DNA from: Ralstonia sp. 25mfcol4.1
GTDB taxonomy: Bacteria > Pseudomonadota > Gammaproteobacteria > Burkholderiales > Burkholderiaceae
DNA length: 64,000 nucleotides
Direction of reading: 5' to 3'
NCBI RefSeq assembly: GCF_900104095.1
Contig: NZ_FNJO01000006.1
Location: 1-64,000 of the forward strand
Position 1 is the first letter of the stretch. Each line of letters opens with the position of its first letter. A program made the position numbers and the translations under genes. The notes under the pieces were generated by a model that saw nothing but the letters and a program-made list of their open reading frames with translations, was not told the origin of the DNA and ran no database searches. Positions 52,797 through 62,221 of the stretch are shown here, piece after piece.

Positions 52797-53687
52797 ATGG
52801 ACCAGCTGCTTGCCATGCGCGTCTTTCGCGCCATCGTCGAGGCCAGGGGGTTCTCGGCGGCGGCGGAGCGGCTCGACCTGTCGCACTCCACCGTGTCGCG
52901 GCAGCTCAAGCAACTGGAAGCCAGCATGGGCGTGCAGCTGCTGAACCGCAACACGCGGCGCTTCGCGTTGACGGACGCCGGCGAACGCTATCACCGCCAC
53001 TGCGCCGATATCCTGGCGCGTATCGACGCCATGAACGTGGCGATGACGGGGGAGGGCGCGCAGTTGTCCGGGCCGCTGCGCGTGACGGTGCCGCTGGCCA
53101 TCGGCACGCTCGAACTGCAGGACTGGCTGCCAGCGTTTCGTGCGCGCTATCCGGAGATCCGGCTCGACCTCTCGTGCAGTGACCAGTTCGTCGACCTGGT
53201 GGCCGAGCGTTTCGACGTGGCGCTGCGCATCCGTAGCGCGCCGCTGGCCGACAGCAGTCTGATGGCCAGGCGTCTGGCCAGGTCCGATACGGTTCTGGTG
53301 GCGTCACCCGCCTACCTGGCCACATGTGGCCTGCCGGTGAACGCCAGCGATCTCGCCCGCCACCAGCTGCTGGCATTCGCGGCGGCCCCCGATACGTGGC
53401 AACTGACGGGTGCCGACGGCCAAACCGAACGGGTTGCCGTGCGCGGCGCGCTGACTGCCGATGCGATCACCGCACTGTATGCGGCGGCGCTGGCCGGCGC
53501 CGGCATTGCGGCCTTCACCGAGCGCACGGCGCGCAGCGAACTGTCGCGTGGCCGCCTGGTGCGTGTGCTGCCGCAGTACCACGCAGGCACCAGCCACTAC
53601 TACGCGCTCTATCCGCAGACCCGGCACCTGACTCCGCGTGCGCGGGCCTTCATCGATTTCATGGCGGAGCACTACGGCGCGCAGTGA
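52797..53687 (+). CDS. LysR-family transcriptional regulator
   Basis: A 296-residue LysR protein starting MDQLLAMRVFRAIVEARGFSA; the HTH covers about residues 1-60 (LDLSHSTVSRQLKQLEASMGVQLL). The effector domain includes GPLRVTVPLAIGTLELQDWL and RLVRVLPQYHAG. It follows the terminator of the isochorismatase-like gene and is on the same strand, so control of that gene is possible but not shown. The six-codon longer frame was rejected because family proteins start at this MDxLxAMRVF point. Confidence 0.9.
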   Translation: MDQLLAMRVFRAIVEARGFSAAAERLDLSHSTVSRQLKQLEASMGVQLLNRNTRRFALTDAGERYHRHCADILARIDAMNVAMTGEGAQLSGPLRVTVPLAIGTLELQDWLPAFRARYPEIRLDLSCSDQFVDLVAERFDVALRIRSAPLADSSLMARRLARSDTVLVASPAYLATCGLPVNASDLARHQLLAFAAAPDTWQLTGADGQTERVAVRGALTADAITALYAAALAGAGIAAFTERTARSELSRGRLVRVLPQYHAGTSHYYALYPQTRHLTPRARAFIDFMAEHYGAQ

Positions 53688-53888
53688 TGCGCAAGACGCC
53701 TGGAGGTGACAGCGACAGGCACCGATGTGCCATGCATCGCCCCGGTGCATCCGTGGGTCCGATGCGAGGACGGCCGTGAAAAATCTGTCCGCGGGCTCTG
53801 CAGCGCCTACAGTAGTGAAAGTCCCGGCGCCGGAAGCGGCGTGGGCACGGTCTTTGCGCGATACGGCCGGAGTAGGCCCACCATCATC

Positions 53889-54227
53889 ATGCAAGAGCTT
53901 GCCTTTCGCACCCTGCTGTATCGGTACTTCTTTTTCGACTGGCTGTTCAAGGACACCAGCCGGGGCGACCTGATCGCGCGCACGGCGGCCTGGCGCTTCA
54001 ACCAGGCCCGCGCACACTGGCTGCTGACCTATATGCGGCGATGGCTGTGGTGTGGCGTGCTGCTGTACGGGCTGGGCGGTGCGGCCGAGTTGCTGATGCG
54101 CGCGCCGGTGCTGTCGGCGTGCTTCTATGTGCCGGGCGCGCTCAGCGTTCCGGTCAATATCGTGATTGGCGTGATGTGGCTCGGGCTCAAGGCGTGCCCG
54201 GGGCCGGTGCGCACGCCGTCCCGCTGA
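53889..54227 (+). CDS. Small membrane protein
   Basis: A 112-residue protein (MQELAFRTLLYRYFFFDWLF) with two predicted membrane helices (LWCGVLLYGLGGAAELL and VPVNIVIGVMWLGLKAC) and a basic region between the aromatic N-terminus and the first helix (RTAAWRFNQARAHWLLTYMRRW). No family recognised. The start was set by the first ATG with protein-like sequence after it. No operon partner. Confidence 0.6.
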   Translation: MQELAFRTLLYRYFFFDWLFKDTSRGDLIARTAAWRFNQARAHWLLTYMRRWLWCGVLLYGLGGAAELLMRAPVLSACFYVPGALSVPVNIVIGVMWLGLKACPGPVRTPSR

Positions 54228-54494
54228 CTGTTTCAGGCTTGCAACGGCCTGGGCAGGAATCGTCCTGGTAAAGGATGGCCGCTGCCCGCCAGCCTGCGCG
54301 GTGCGGCCAGTGGCTCGCTCCTTGCATGGACGCGAAGTTGCTCACACTCCCCGGCGTGTCGCCTTCCAGGTGTACGCGTCCACGATGCATTTCATCAGGA
54401 CGGTGCGTCGCGCGCACCTGTCGGGTCACGCTCCGAAGCCATGAGCCGCCGTCAGCGCGCTGACGACGCTGTCCCATCCTGTCGGAGATTTGCC

Positions 54495-54788
54495 ATGACC
54501 CGATACATCGTGCTCGCAAGCTTTACAGACCAGGGCATACGCACTGTCAAGGACACCACCAAACGCGCCGCGGCCGTGCGCGAAATGGCGCCGCAGTTCG
54601 GCGTGAAGGTGACCGACGTGTTCTGGACGCTCGGTATATATGACGTGATCCTGACGCTGGAAGCGCAGGACGACGCATCCGTGACGGCCTTTGGCCTGTC
54701 GATCGGCTCGCAAGGGAATGTTCACACGCAGACACTGCGCGCCTTTACGGAAGACGAGATGAAGGCGATCGTCGGCAAGATGCGCTGA
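54495..54788 (+). CDS. GYD-domain protein
   Basis: A 97-residue protein (MTRYIVLASFTDQGIRTVKDTTKR) of the GYD family of small ferredoxin-like-fold proteins. Family features are LASFTDQGIRTVKDT, VFWTLGIYDVILTLEAQDD (the G-x-Y-D motif) and the C-terminal MKAIVGKMR. Function unknown; members are sometimes linked to redox or stress genes. It stands alone. Confidence 0.85.
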   Translation: MTRYIVLASFTDQGIRTVKDTTKRAAAVREMAPQFGVKVTDVFWTLGIYDVILTLEAQDDASVTAFGLSIGSQGNVHTQTLRAFTEDEMKAIVGKMR

Positions 54789-54860
54789 ACGGCGCTTGCC
54801 ACGCCGCCGCGCGTCCTGCGAACGGATCGACTTGCGCGGCGGCCCCCTGGCGCAGATTCC

Positions 54861-55031
54861 ATGCAGCCAGCCGAAGTACGAGACCTGCTGGACCTCGACG
54901 GACCCGACGCCGATAGGTTGGATCGCAGTTACCAGTCCGCACGGGCCCGGCGGTGGCATCGCGACGCCATGCGCGCCGAGGTGAAGCACCGGCTAGGCGT
55001 TTACCCCCGCATCGCCAATGGCACCGTGTAA
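54861..55031 (+). CDS. Possible 56-residue protein
   Basis: A short frame starting MQPAEVRDLLDLDGPDADRL with a charged, helical composition and ending VYPRIANGTV. It is below usual length cutoffs and lacks a clear ribosome site. It lies in the otherwise gene-free interval 54789-55140 upstream of the acetate-permease pair. Could be real or chance; no homologue recognised. Confidence 0.3.
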   Translation: MQPAEVRDLLDLDGPDADRLDRSYQSARARRWHRDAMRAEVKHRLGVYPRIANGTV

Positions 55032-55140
55032 GAACCGGGTAAGGGGCGCGCATTACCTTGTCACCATGCCATGCGAGGACACTCGCGCGGCAAACGCAAA
55101 TATATGTGGCACGTGCAGCAGAGATGCGCAGGAGACAAGC

Positions 55141-55449
55141 ATGCAAGAGGATCTGATCGAGAAACTGAAGGCCAGCCGGCAGTATCGGGAACTGGTGAGT
55201 CGGCGCGGCCGGCTGGGCTGGCTGCTGACGGCCGTGATGCTGGTGGTGTACTACGGCTACGTGCTGCTGATCGCCTTCGACAAGGAACTGCTGGCAACGC
55301 GCGTGGGCCAGGGCGTCATGACCTGGGGGATGCCGATCGGATTGTTCGTGATTCTCTTCACCGTCGTGATCACCGGGCTGTACGTGCGCCATGCCAACCG
55401 CGTCTATGACGACCTGACCGACCGCATCAAGCAGGAGGTGGCACGATGA
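55141..55449 (+). CDS. yjcH: DUF485 membrane protein (YjcH-like)
   Basis: A 102-residue inner-membrane protein with two helices ([22 protein letters not shown] and [20 protein letters not shown]) and the [16 protein letters not shown] start typical of DUF485. It is nearly always found before actP and assists or accompanies the acetate permease. Its stop overlaps the actP start by four bases. A longer in-frame start was rejected because the family begins at this point. Confidence 0.93.
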   Translation: MQEDLIEKLKASRQYRELVSRRGRLGWLLTAVMLVVYYGYVLLIAFDKELLATRVGQGVMTWGMPIGLFVILFTVVITGLYVRHANRVYDDLTDRIKQEVAR

Positions 55450-57110
55450 CCCGTCACGCATTCGGCGCCGCAGCGCTCGGCGCGGCACTGCTGCTGTCCG
55501 CCAACGCCTTTGCCGCCGGTGGCGACCTGGGCCAGGCGGTGAAGCAGGCCACCAACTGGACGGCCATCGGCATGTTCGTGGTGTTTGTCATCGGCACGCT
55601 GTTCATCACCAAATGGGCGGCCAAGAAAACCAAGTCCGCGGCCACGTTCTATACCGGCGGCGGCATCACCGGCTTCCAGAATGGCCTGGCGATTGCCGGC
55701 GACTTCATGTCGGCCGCGTCGTTCCTCGGCATTTCCGCAGCGGTCTACACCAATGGCTATGACGGCCTGATCTATTCGATCGGATTCCTGGTCGGCTGGC
55801 CGATCATCACCTTCCTGCTGGCCGAGCGGCTACGCAATCTCGGCCGCTTCACCTTTGCCGATGTGGCGGCATACCGCTTCAAGCAGGCGCCTATCCGTGC
55901 CTTCGCGGCGTCCGGCACGCTGGTGGTGGTGGCGTTCTACCTGATCGCCCAGATGGTGGGAGCAGGGCAGCTGATCAAGCTGCTGTTCGGTCTGGAATAC
56001 TGGGTGGCGGTGGTCATCGTCGGTGCGCTGATGATGATCTACGTGCTGTTCGGCGGCATGACCGCCACCACGTGGGTGCAGATCATCAAGGCCTGCCTGC
56101 TGCTGGGTGGTGCGTCGTTCATGGCCTTCATGGTGCTGGCCCAGTATCACTTCAGCCCCGAGCAGCTGTTTGCCAAGGCCGTGGAAGTGCATGCCAAGAA
56201 GGACTCCATCATGAGTCCCGGCAACTGCATCAAGGACCCGATCTCGGCCATCTCATTCGGCATCGCGCTGATGTTCGGTACCGCCGGGCTGCCGCACATC
56301 CTGATGCGCTTCTTCACCGTGCCGAACGCCAAGGAAGCCCGCAAATCGGTGTTCTGGGCCACCACCTGGATCGGCTACTTCTACATCCTGACGTTCATCA
56401 TCGGCTTTGGCGCGATCGTGCTGGTCAGCACCAACGCCAGCTTCCAGGACGGTAGCGGCAAGCTGCTCGGAGGCGTGAACATGGCCGCCGTTCACCTGGC
56501 CAGCGCAGTGGGTGGCAATGTGTTCCTGGGCTTTATCTCGGCCGTGGCGTTCGCGACGATCCTGGCGGTGGTGGCGGGCCTGACGCTGGCCGGCGCGTCG
56601 GCGGTGTCGCACGATCTGTACCAGACAGTGTTCAAGCACGGCAAGGCCACCAGTGCCGAGGAACTGCGCGTGTCGAAGCTCACGACGATTGTGCTGGGCA
56701 TCATCGCGGTGGTGCTGGGCATCGTGTTCGAGAAGCAGAACATCGCGTTCATGGTGTCGCTGGCCTTTGCCGTGGCGGCATCGGCCAACTTCCCGGTGCT
56801 GTTCCTGTCGGTGCTGTGGAAGGGCTGCACCACGCGGGGCGCCATGGTGGGCGGCTTCCTGGGGCTGGTGTCGGCGGTGGTGCTGACGGTGCTGTCGCAG
56901 GCAGTCTGGGTCGATGTGTTCCACTTCAAGAACGCACCGTTCCCTTACACGTCGCCGGCGCTGTTCTCGATGACGATCGGTTTTGTCGGCATCTGGCTGT
57001 TCTCGGTGACCGACAAGTCACGGCGTTCCCTGCTGGACAAGGCTGGCTTCGAGGCGCAGGAACTGCGCTCCGAGACGGGCATCGGCGCTGGCGAAGCGAC
57101 CGCGCACTAG
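55446..57110 (+). CDS. actP: Cation/acetate symporter
   Basis: A 554-residue sodium:solute symporter of the SSS family that takes up acetate and other short monocarboxylates. A signal-peptide-like N-terminus ([16 protein letters not shown]) is followed by 13 predicted helices. Signatures: [28 protein letters not shown] in helices 1-2, and [20 protein letters not shown], a typical ActP segment near residue 380. Translationally coupled to the DUF485 gene and followed by a strong terminator. Regulation cannot be seen here. Confidence 0.95.
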   Translation: MTRHAFGAAALGAALLLSANAFAAGGDLGQAVKQATNWTAIGMFVVFVIGTLFITKWAAKKTKSAATFYTGGGITGFQNGLAIAGDFMSAASFLGISAAVYTNGYDGLIYSIGFLVGWPIITFLLAERLRNLGRFTFADVAAYRFKQAPIRAFAASGTLVVVAFYLIAQMVGAGQLIKLLFGLEYWVAVVIVGALMMIYVLFGGMTATTWVQIIKACLLLGGASFMAFMVLAQYHFSPEQLFAKAVEVHAKKDSIMSPGNCIKDPISAISFGIALMFGTAGLPHILMRFFTVPNAKEARKSVFWATTWIGYFYILTFIIGFGAIVLVSTNASFQDGSGKLLGGVNMAAVHLASAVGGNVFLGFISAVAFATILAVVAGLTLAGASAVSHDLYQTVFKHGKATSAEELRVSKLTTIVLGIIAVVLGIVFEKQNIAFMVSLAFAVAASANFPVLFLSVLWKGCTTRGAMVGGFLGLVSAVVLTVLSQAVWVDVFHFKNAPFPYTSPALFSMTIGFVGIWLFSVTDKSRRSLLDKAGFEAQELRSETGIGAGEATAH

Positions 57111-57125
57111 GCATCGCGTAATAGA

Positions 57126-57164
57126 AAACGGCCCCTGGATTCACAAGGGGCCGTTTTTCTTTTT
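57126..57164 (+). terminator. Intrinsic terminator of actP
   Basis: Arms AAACGGCCCCT (57126-57136) and AGGGGCCGTTT (57146-57156) with a 9-base loop, followed by TTTTTCTTTTT. The A-run before the stem also allows use by the convergent DUF2322 gene. Confidence 0.92.
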
Positions 57165-57186
57165 GGCTGCGCGGACGGAAGACCGC

Positions 57187-57519
57187 TCAGGCTCTGGCGA
57201 CGACCTGGATCTGCAGGGCTTCGCCGCCGGCGGCGACGATCAGCAGGCGGTCCACGTTCGGGTGTGCGCCCGGCCTGTTGCGTGCATCGGCGGTGTGTTC
57301 GGCAAAGACGGCCAGGCCATGCTCGGCGGCCTGGGCATCGAGCTTGCCGAAGACCTGCTGCAGGTAGTGGTACACGGCCAGCGAGCCTTGCTTGCCCTGT
57401 ACGTTCTCGATGCTCGCTACCACGGTGCCGCTGGTGTCGACGAGGTCGATGCGGGCGATGCCGTCGATGGCGGGGAGTTGTGCGAGGTTGTCCTTGAATA
57501 CCGGGCTTGGCTGGATCAT
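57187..57519 (-). CDS. DUF2322 family protein
   Basis: A 110-residue protein (MIQPSPVFKDNLAQLPAIDGIARIDLVD) matching DUF2322, a small family of unknown function. Recognisable blocks are VASIENVQGKQGSLAVYHYL and NRPGAHPNVDRLL. ATG at 57519 was chosen; a longer frame runs into the tRNA region. It lies between the actP terminator and the tRNA-Val terminator, transcribed from its own promoter on the minus strand. Confidence 0.8.
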   Translation of the reverse strand: MIQPSPVFKDNLAQLPAIDGIARIDLVDTSGTVVASIENVQGKQGSLAVYHYLQQVFGKLDAQAAEHGLAVFAEHTADARNRPGAHPNVDRLLIVAAGGEALQIQVVARA

Positions 57520-57545
57520 GAAAGGGTTCCGTTGGGTCTGGAATG

Positions 57546-57580
57546 CAAAAACGGACGGTGCCGAGTGGCGACCGTCCGTT
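57546..57580 (-). terminator. Terminator of tRNA-Val
   Basis: On the minus strand, arms AACGGACGGT and ACCGTCCGTT (plus-strand 57571-57580 and 57550-57559) with an 11-base loop are followed by TTTTTGC. It lies 14 bases after the tRNA 3' end. Confidence 0.88.
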
Positions 57581-57593
57581 CCTGTTTGTGCGT

Positions 57594-57670
57594 TGGTAGG
57601 CTCGATTGGACTCGAACCAACGACCCCCACCATGTCAAGGTGGTGCTCTAACCAGCTGAGCTACGAGCCT
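57594..57670 (-). tRNA. tRNA-Val (GAC)
   Basis: A 77-nucleotide cloverleaf with CCA encoded at the 3' end. The acceptor stem pairs AGGCTCG with CGAGCCT. The anticodon stem pairs CCACC with GGTGG around loop TTGACAT (anticodon GAC, reading GUC and GUU codons). The T-arm contains GGTTCGAGTCC. It is a single tRNA followed by its own intrinsic terminator. No phage integrase or attachment repeat was seen at its 3' end. Confidence 0.95.
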
Positions 57671-57917
57671 AGCGAAGGCGCGAATTCTATAGACGACTTT
57701 CGCAAAGCGCAAGCATTTCTTTTGCGAAACCTTTGCTGGGGGGCGGCGCGCCACATGCCGGCCGCCAGCCAGCATCCCGGGAAGCATGCGCCATGCGGGC
57801 GGGCAGGTGGGTTTGGGGGAAAGGGGAAATTTGCAGCTTGTCACGGGCATCGATTAGGGTTACGGCTATGGCGCCCGCCCCAATAACAACCCCACGCCCG
57901 CACGAGGAGACTAGAAC

Positions 57918-58796
57918 ATGACCCCCTGGCTCACACGCGCCGCTGCGGCCATCGGCTGCACGCTGGCCCTGATCGGCGCCGCACCGGCGCACGCCGAGGA
58001 TGCCGCCACGCTGACCATTACCGCCGGCGCGCAGCAGAAGACCCTGACCCGCGATGCGCTGCTGAAAGACCGGCGTCTGGCCAGCGTCACCGTCGACGAC
58101 GACAACTACAAGCGTCGCATGACATTCAAGGCCATCCCGATGGCTGCGTTGCTGGCAGGCCTGCCGGCGTCGCCGGATGGCAGCGCCACCACGGCCGCCA
58201 CCGATGGCTATGTCTCGCATCTGCCGCTGGGCCTGCTGCCGGCCGACCGCGCCGACGGCCCCCGCGCGTGGCTGGCGGTGGAAAACCCCGCAAAGCCGTG
58301 GCCGAAGCTAAAAGGGCAGGACATTGGCCCGTTCCGGCTGATCTGGACCGTGCCGAAGTCAGCCAGGCAGGCCGATGCGACGGTGCGGATCACGGAAAGC
58401 CTGTGGACCTGGGCGATTGCGCGCATCGATCTGGGCGGCACCGCCGCGGAGCGTTTTGCGGCGATTCGCCCGGCCGAAGGCGAGCCCGCCGACGGGCCGG
58501 TCATGCGCGGCTTCGCGGCGTTCCAGCGCGTCTGCTTCTCGTGCCATTCGATGAACCGCGCCGGCGACGCCAACCTGGGGCCAGACCTGAACGTGCCCTA
58601 CAACCCGGTGGAGTACCTGGGCGACGACAAGCTGTCGAAGCTGATCCGCAACCCCCAGGCGCTGCGCTGGTGGCCGGGCTCGAAGATGTCGTCGATCGAC
58701 GAGAAAACGCTGTCCGACGCCGAACTCAAGGACCTGCTGGCCTACCTGCACCACATGGCGGGGCACAAGGTGGACGCCCCGCCGCCAAAGCCCTGA
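57918..58796 (+). CDS. Periplasmic oxidoreductase-like domain fused to cytochrome c
   Basis: A 292-residue exported protein. After the signal peptide (ending PAHAEDA), residues about 30-175 resemble the Moco-free, sulfite-oxidase-like molybdopterin-binding fold that is often found as a small stand-alone domain (DGYVSHLPLGLL, LAVENPAKPWPKL). Residues about 190-285 are a class I cytochrome c with the haem site RVCFSCHSMN and a Met region with WPGSKM. The fusion suggests an electron carrier or a small periplasmic dehydrogenase. A GGAG sequence precedes the ATG. It converges on the acyl-CoA synthetase gene. Confidence 0.82.
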   Translation: MTPWLTRAAAAIGCTLALIGAAPAHAEDAATLTITAGAQQKTLTRDALLKDRRLASVTVDDDNYKRRMTFKAIPMAALLAGLPASPDGSATTAATDGYVSHLPLGLLPADRADGPRAWLAVENPAKPWPKLKGQDIGPFRLIWTVPKSARQADATVRITESLWTWAIARIDLGGTAAERFAAIRPAEGEPADGPVMRGFAAFQRVCFSCHSMNRAGDANLGPDLNVPYNPVEYLGDDKLSKLIRNPQALRWWPGSKMSSIDEKTLSDAELKDLLAYLHHMAGHKVDAPPPKP

Positions 58797-58826
58797 GGCG
58801 CGGCGGCGGTTGCGCGGCGAGGCGCG

Positions 58827-60464
58827 TCAGACGTCGATCGCGGCGGCCGACTGCAGCTGGCGCCGCAGTTCGAACTTCTGGATCTTGCCCGTCGATGTCT
58901 TGGGCAGCGGCCCGAAGTACACGGCCTTGGGCACCTTGAAGCCGGCCAGCAGGGTACGGCAGTGGGCGATGATTTCCTCGGCGGTGGCGCTGGCGCCGTC
59001 CTTGAGTTCGACGAACGCGCACGGGGTTTCGCCCCACCTGGCGTCGGGCTGGGCCACCACGGCGGCGGCCATCACGGCCGGATGGCGGTAGATCGCGTCC
59101 TCGACCTCGACGCTGGAGATGTTCTCGCCGCCCGAGATGATGATGTCCTTGCTGCGGTCCTTGATCTTGATATAGCCGTCCGGCATGCAAACGCCCAGAT
59201 CGCCCGTATGGAACCAGCCGCCGGCAAACGCCTCGCGCGTGGCGCGGTCGTTCTTCAGGTAGCCCTTCATGCAGATATTGCCGCGGAACATGATCTCGCC
59301 GATGGTCTCGCCGTCACGCGGTACCGGCTGCATGGTGTCGGGGTCCAGCACGGCCACGCCGGCCTGCAGGTGGTAGCGCACGCCCTGGCGGGCCTTCAGC
59401 ACGGCGCGCGCTTCCATCGACACGTCCCGCCAGTCGTCCTGCTCCGCGCAGGCCGCGGCCGGGCCATACACCTCTGTCAGGCCATAGACGTGCGACAGTT
59501 CGAAGCCCATGTGTTCCATCTGCGCCAGCACGGCGGCCGGCGGCGGCGCGCCCGCCACCATGCCGCGCACCGGCCCGCGCAGGCCTTCACGCCATGTGGC
59601 CGGCGCGCTGACCAGCGCGGTGTGGACGATGGGCGCGGCGCAATAGTGGGTGACACCCTCGTCGCGCATCAGATCGAACACCAGCTTCGGATCGAACTTG
59701 CGCAGGCAGACGTTCACGCCGGCGCGTGCGGCCACGGTCCAGGCGAAGCACCAGCCGTTGCAATGGAACAGCGGTAGTGTCCACAGGTAGACCGGATGCT
59801 TGGCCATGTCCCATTCCAGGATATTGGACACCGCGTTCATGGCCGCGCCGCGGTGGTGGTAGACCACCCCCTTGGGGTCGCCCGTGGTGCCGGACGTGTA
59901 GTTCAGCGCGATGGCATCCCATTCGTCGGCCGGCATCTGCCAGTCGTAGTCGGGGTCGCCGCCAGCCAGGAAGGTCTCGTAATCGGTGTCGCCAAACGGC
60001 GCGTCGGGCTCGGGGCCCAGCACGTCATGGACCGCGATGACCTTGAGCCCCTGTACCTCGCGCGCAAGCTGGCGCGCCACGTCGGCAAACTCGGTATCGG
60101 CCAGCAGCACGCGGGCCTCGCCATGGCGCAGCATGAAGACCAGGTTGGCGGCGTCCAGGCGGATGTTCAGCGCGTTGAGCACGGCGCCGGACATCGGCAC
60201 GCCGAAATGCGCCTCGATCATGGCCGGCGTGTTGGGTAGCAACGCGGCGACCGTGTCGCCCTTGCCGACGCCGGCGCGCGCCAGGGCACTCGCCAGCCGG
60301 CGGCAGCGCGCATAGGTATCGCGCCAGTTCTGCCGGAGCGGGCCATGCACGATGGCCAGGCGCTGGCCGTAGACTTCGGCCGCGCGGGCGATGAAGTCGA
60401 GCGGGGTCAGCGGCACGAAATTGGCGGCGTTGCGGGCCAGCCCGGTATCGAAGTCGGTCGGCAT
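58827..60464 (-). CDS. AMP-forming acyl-CoA synthetase
   Basis: A 545-residue adenylating CoA ligase for a medium- or long-chain or aryl carboxylic acid. The ATP/AMP loop is NYTSGTTGDPKGVVYHHRGA; later blocks are FHTGDLGVCMPDGYIKIKDRSKD, IIISGGENISSVEVED and the catalytic lysine in PKTSTGKIQKFEL. Full length and intact. It is divergent from the Crp/Fnr gene across about 190 bases, with a perfect palindrome in between, which suggests control by that regulator. The acid used is unknown. Confidence 0.93.
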   Translation of the reverse strand: MPTDFDTGLARNAANFVPLTPLDFIARAAEVYGQRLAIVHGPLRQNWRDTYARCRRLASALARAGVGKGDTVAALLPNTPAMIEAHFGVPMSGAVLNALNIRLDAANLVFMLRHGEARVLLADTEFADVARQLAREVQGLKVIAVHDVLGPEPDAPFGDTDYETFLAGGDPDYDWQMPADEWDAIALNYTSGTTGDPKGVVYHHRGAAMNAVSNILEWDMAKHPVYLWTLPLFHCNGWCFAWTVAARAGVNVCLRKFDPKLVFDLMRDEGVTHYCAAPIVHTALVSAPATWREGLRGPVRGMVAGAPPPAAVLAQMEHMGFELSHVYGLTEVYGPAAACAEQDDWRDVSMEARAVLKARQGVRYHLQAGVAVLDPDTMQPVPRDGETIGEIMFRGNICMKGYLKNDRATREAFAGGWFHTGDLGVCMPDGYIKIKDRSKDIIISGGENISSVEVEDAIYRHPAVMAAAVVAQPDARWGETPCAFVELKDGASATAEEIIAHCRTLLAGFKVPKAVYFGPLPKTSTGKIQKFELRRQLQSAAAIDV

Positions 60465-60543
60465 GATGCGTGTCTCCTGTCTGGATCCTGTCGGATTCGT
60501 GTTGTGTTGTCGGGGGCCACGCTATCATTCTCGCGCGGGCCGA

Positions 60544-60565
60544 CTCTGTCGTTCAGGCGACAGAG
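60544..60565. promoter_or_regulatory. Palindrome between acyl-CoA synthetase and Crp/Fnr genes
   Basis: Perfect 8-base arms CTCTGTCG (60544-60551) and CGACAGAG (60558-60565) with a six-base spacer, total 22 bases. This is the size and symmetry of a Crp/Fnr-family site, although the half-sites differ from TGTGA and TTGAT. It lies 80 bases from the acyl-CoA synthetase start and 88 bases from the regulator start. It could serve either or both. Confidence 0.65.
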
Positions 60566-60653
60566 CTGCTCCAACCGCGACATTGACGCATCTTGTGCCC
60601 CGTTGGCGTAAGTTTCGCGTCAGATTCCACTGGGTAACCGTTGCCGCAGGCTC

Positions 60654-61334
60654 ATGAACGTCCACGACTCGCTTGAACAACACGACTGGTATCGCGCGCT
60701 GGCGCCGGAACACCAGGCGCTGGCGGCGTCGGGCACGGTGGTGCGGACGTTCGCGCCCGACAGCTATATCGCGCGGCGCGGCGAATTTTCGCGCCACTGG
60801 ATCGGCGTGGATGCGGGCCTGATCAAGCTGGCGGTCTACACGCCGGACGGGCGCGGCTGCACCTTCTGCGGCGTGCCGGCCGGCGGCTGGTGCGGGGAGG
60901 GCAGCGTCATCAAGCGCGAGGACCGGCGCTACGACGTGATCGCCATCCGCGAATCGCGCGTGCTGCTGGTGGCCGAGGCGGTCTTCAACACGCTGCTGGC
61001 GGACAGCCTGCCTTTCGCGGGCTACGTGGTGCGCCAGCTCAACGAGCGCATGGGCCAGTTCATCGCCATGGTGCAGAACGACCGCCTGCTCGGCGCCGAT
61101 GCCCGTGTGGCGCAGGCCATCGCCCAGCTGTTCCATCCGGCGCTTTATCCGAAGACCACGGCGGTGCTGGAGTTGTCGCAGGAGGAAATCGGCCTGCTCA
61201 CCGGGCTGTCGCGCCAGCGCGTGAACCAGGCGCTGCGGCGGCTCGAAGCGGAGGACATGGTCGGGTTGTCGTACCAGACCATCCGGGTTACCGACCTGGA
61301 GGCGCTGCGGCGCTTCGGGATGTCGGAACTGTAG
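60654..61334 (+). CDS. Crp/Fnr-family regulator with Cys triad in the sensor domain
   Basis: A 226-residue regulator: N-terminal cNMP-binding-type beta-roll (about residues 20-130) and C-terminal winged HTH (TGLSRQRVNQALRRLEAEDMV). The sensor domain has C69-x2-C72-x7-C80 in GRGCTFCGVPAGGWCGEG, where related proteins have no Cys cluster. This points to a redox, metal or Fe-S sensor rather than cAMP, but that is inference. It is divergent from the acyl-CoA synthetase. Confidence 0.88.
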   Translation: MNVHDSLEQHDWYRALAPEHQALAASGTVVRTFAPDSYIARRGEFSRHWIGVDAGLIKLAVYTPDGRGCTFCGVPAGGWCGEGSVIKREDRRYDVIAIRESRVLLVAEAVFNTLLADSLPFAGYVVRQLNERMGQFIAMVQNDRLLGADARVAQAIAQLFHPALYPKTTAVLELSQEEIGLLTGLSRQRVNQALRRLEAEDMVGLSYQTIRVTDLEALRRFGMSEL

Positions 61335-61464
61335 GGCGGCCCGCGTGCCGAATGCGGGGCGATTGCCGCGCCGCGTGGCCGTTTCGCCAATGTGCGCGTT
61401 TTACGGGGCGCGGCGAACACTGGCACAATTCGGACCGATTCCCTAATTCCGTGCCCCTGTCCCC

Positions 61465-62220
61465 ATGCAACAACCGCTGGCCAACCTCGCGGCCATTTCA
61501 CTCGATCTCGACGATACGCTGTGGCCGTTCACGCCAGCCGTCATACGGGCCGAGCAGACCCTGCACGACTGGCTGCTGGCGCAGGCACCGCGCACATCGG
61601 GCCTGCTGACATCGCCGCAGGTGCTGGGCGAGCTACGCGCGCGGTTCCAGGCAGAGCGGCCGGACCTTGCGCACAGCCTGCGCGAGCTGCGGCTCGGATC
61701 GATCCGCATGCTCCTGGAACTGTCGGCCGAAGACCCGCAACTGGCCGAGGCCGCCTATGACGTGTTCTTTGCCGCGCGCCAGCGCGTGGATTTCTTCGAA
61801 GATGCGTTCCCGGCGCTGGAATGGCTCAGCGCCCGCTTTCCGTTGGTGGCCGTGTCAAATGGCAACGCCAGCCTGCAGGTGACGGGCGGCCATCACTTCT
61901 TCCATGCGGCCCTGAATCCGGAGAGCGCCGGCTGCGCCAAGCCCGATGCCGCGATCTTCCATGCGGCGGCCGAACTGGCCGGGTGCCGGCCCGAACGGAT
62001 GCTGCACGTCGGCGACGATGCGGATCTGGATGTGGTGGGAGCCATCGCGGCAGGCGTTCAGGCCGCGTGGGTGGTGCGCTCGGACGATGCCGCTGCGGCG
62101 CGCTGGGCCCGCAGCAGCCAGGCGCCGCATGTGATCGTGCGCGATCTCTATGCGCTGTGCCGGGCCATCGACCCGACCTGCCCGGTGGCGCGCGCGATGC
62201 CGGCGGCCGCGGCTATCTGA
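61465..62220 (+). CDS. HAD-superfamily hydrolase
   Basis: A 251-residue HAD phosphatase, type IA with an alpha-helical cap. Motif I is ISLDLDDTLWPF (Asp nucleophile and DxD), motif II VAVSNGNASLQ, motif III around GCAKPDAAIFH and motif IV LHVGDDADLDVVGA. Its gene stands about 130 bases after the Crp/Fnr gene on the same strand. The substrate is a small phosphorylated metabolite that cannot be named from sequence. Confidence 0.9.
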   Translation: MQQPLANLAAISLDLDDTLWPFTPAVIRAEQTLHDWLLAQAPRTSGLLTSPQVLGELRARFQAERPDLAHSLRELRLGSIRMLLELSAEDPQLAEAAYDVFFAARQRVDFFEDAFPALEWLSARFPLVAVSNGNASLQVTGGHHFFHAALNPESAGCAKPDAAIFHAAAELAGCRPERMLHVGDDADLDVVGAIAAGVQAAWVVRSDDAAAARWARSSQAPHVIVRDLYALCRAIDPTCPVARAMPAAAAI

Positions 62221-62221
62221 T

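Noticed and set aside
57594-57670. tRNA-Val as an integration site of a genomic island
   Set aside because: No integrase gene and no direct repeat of the tRNA 3' end were found nearby; flanking genes look like core chromosome.
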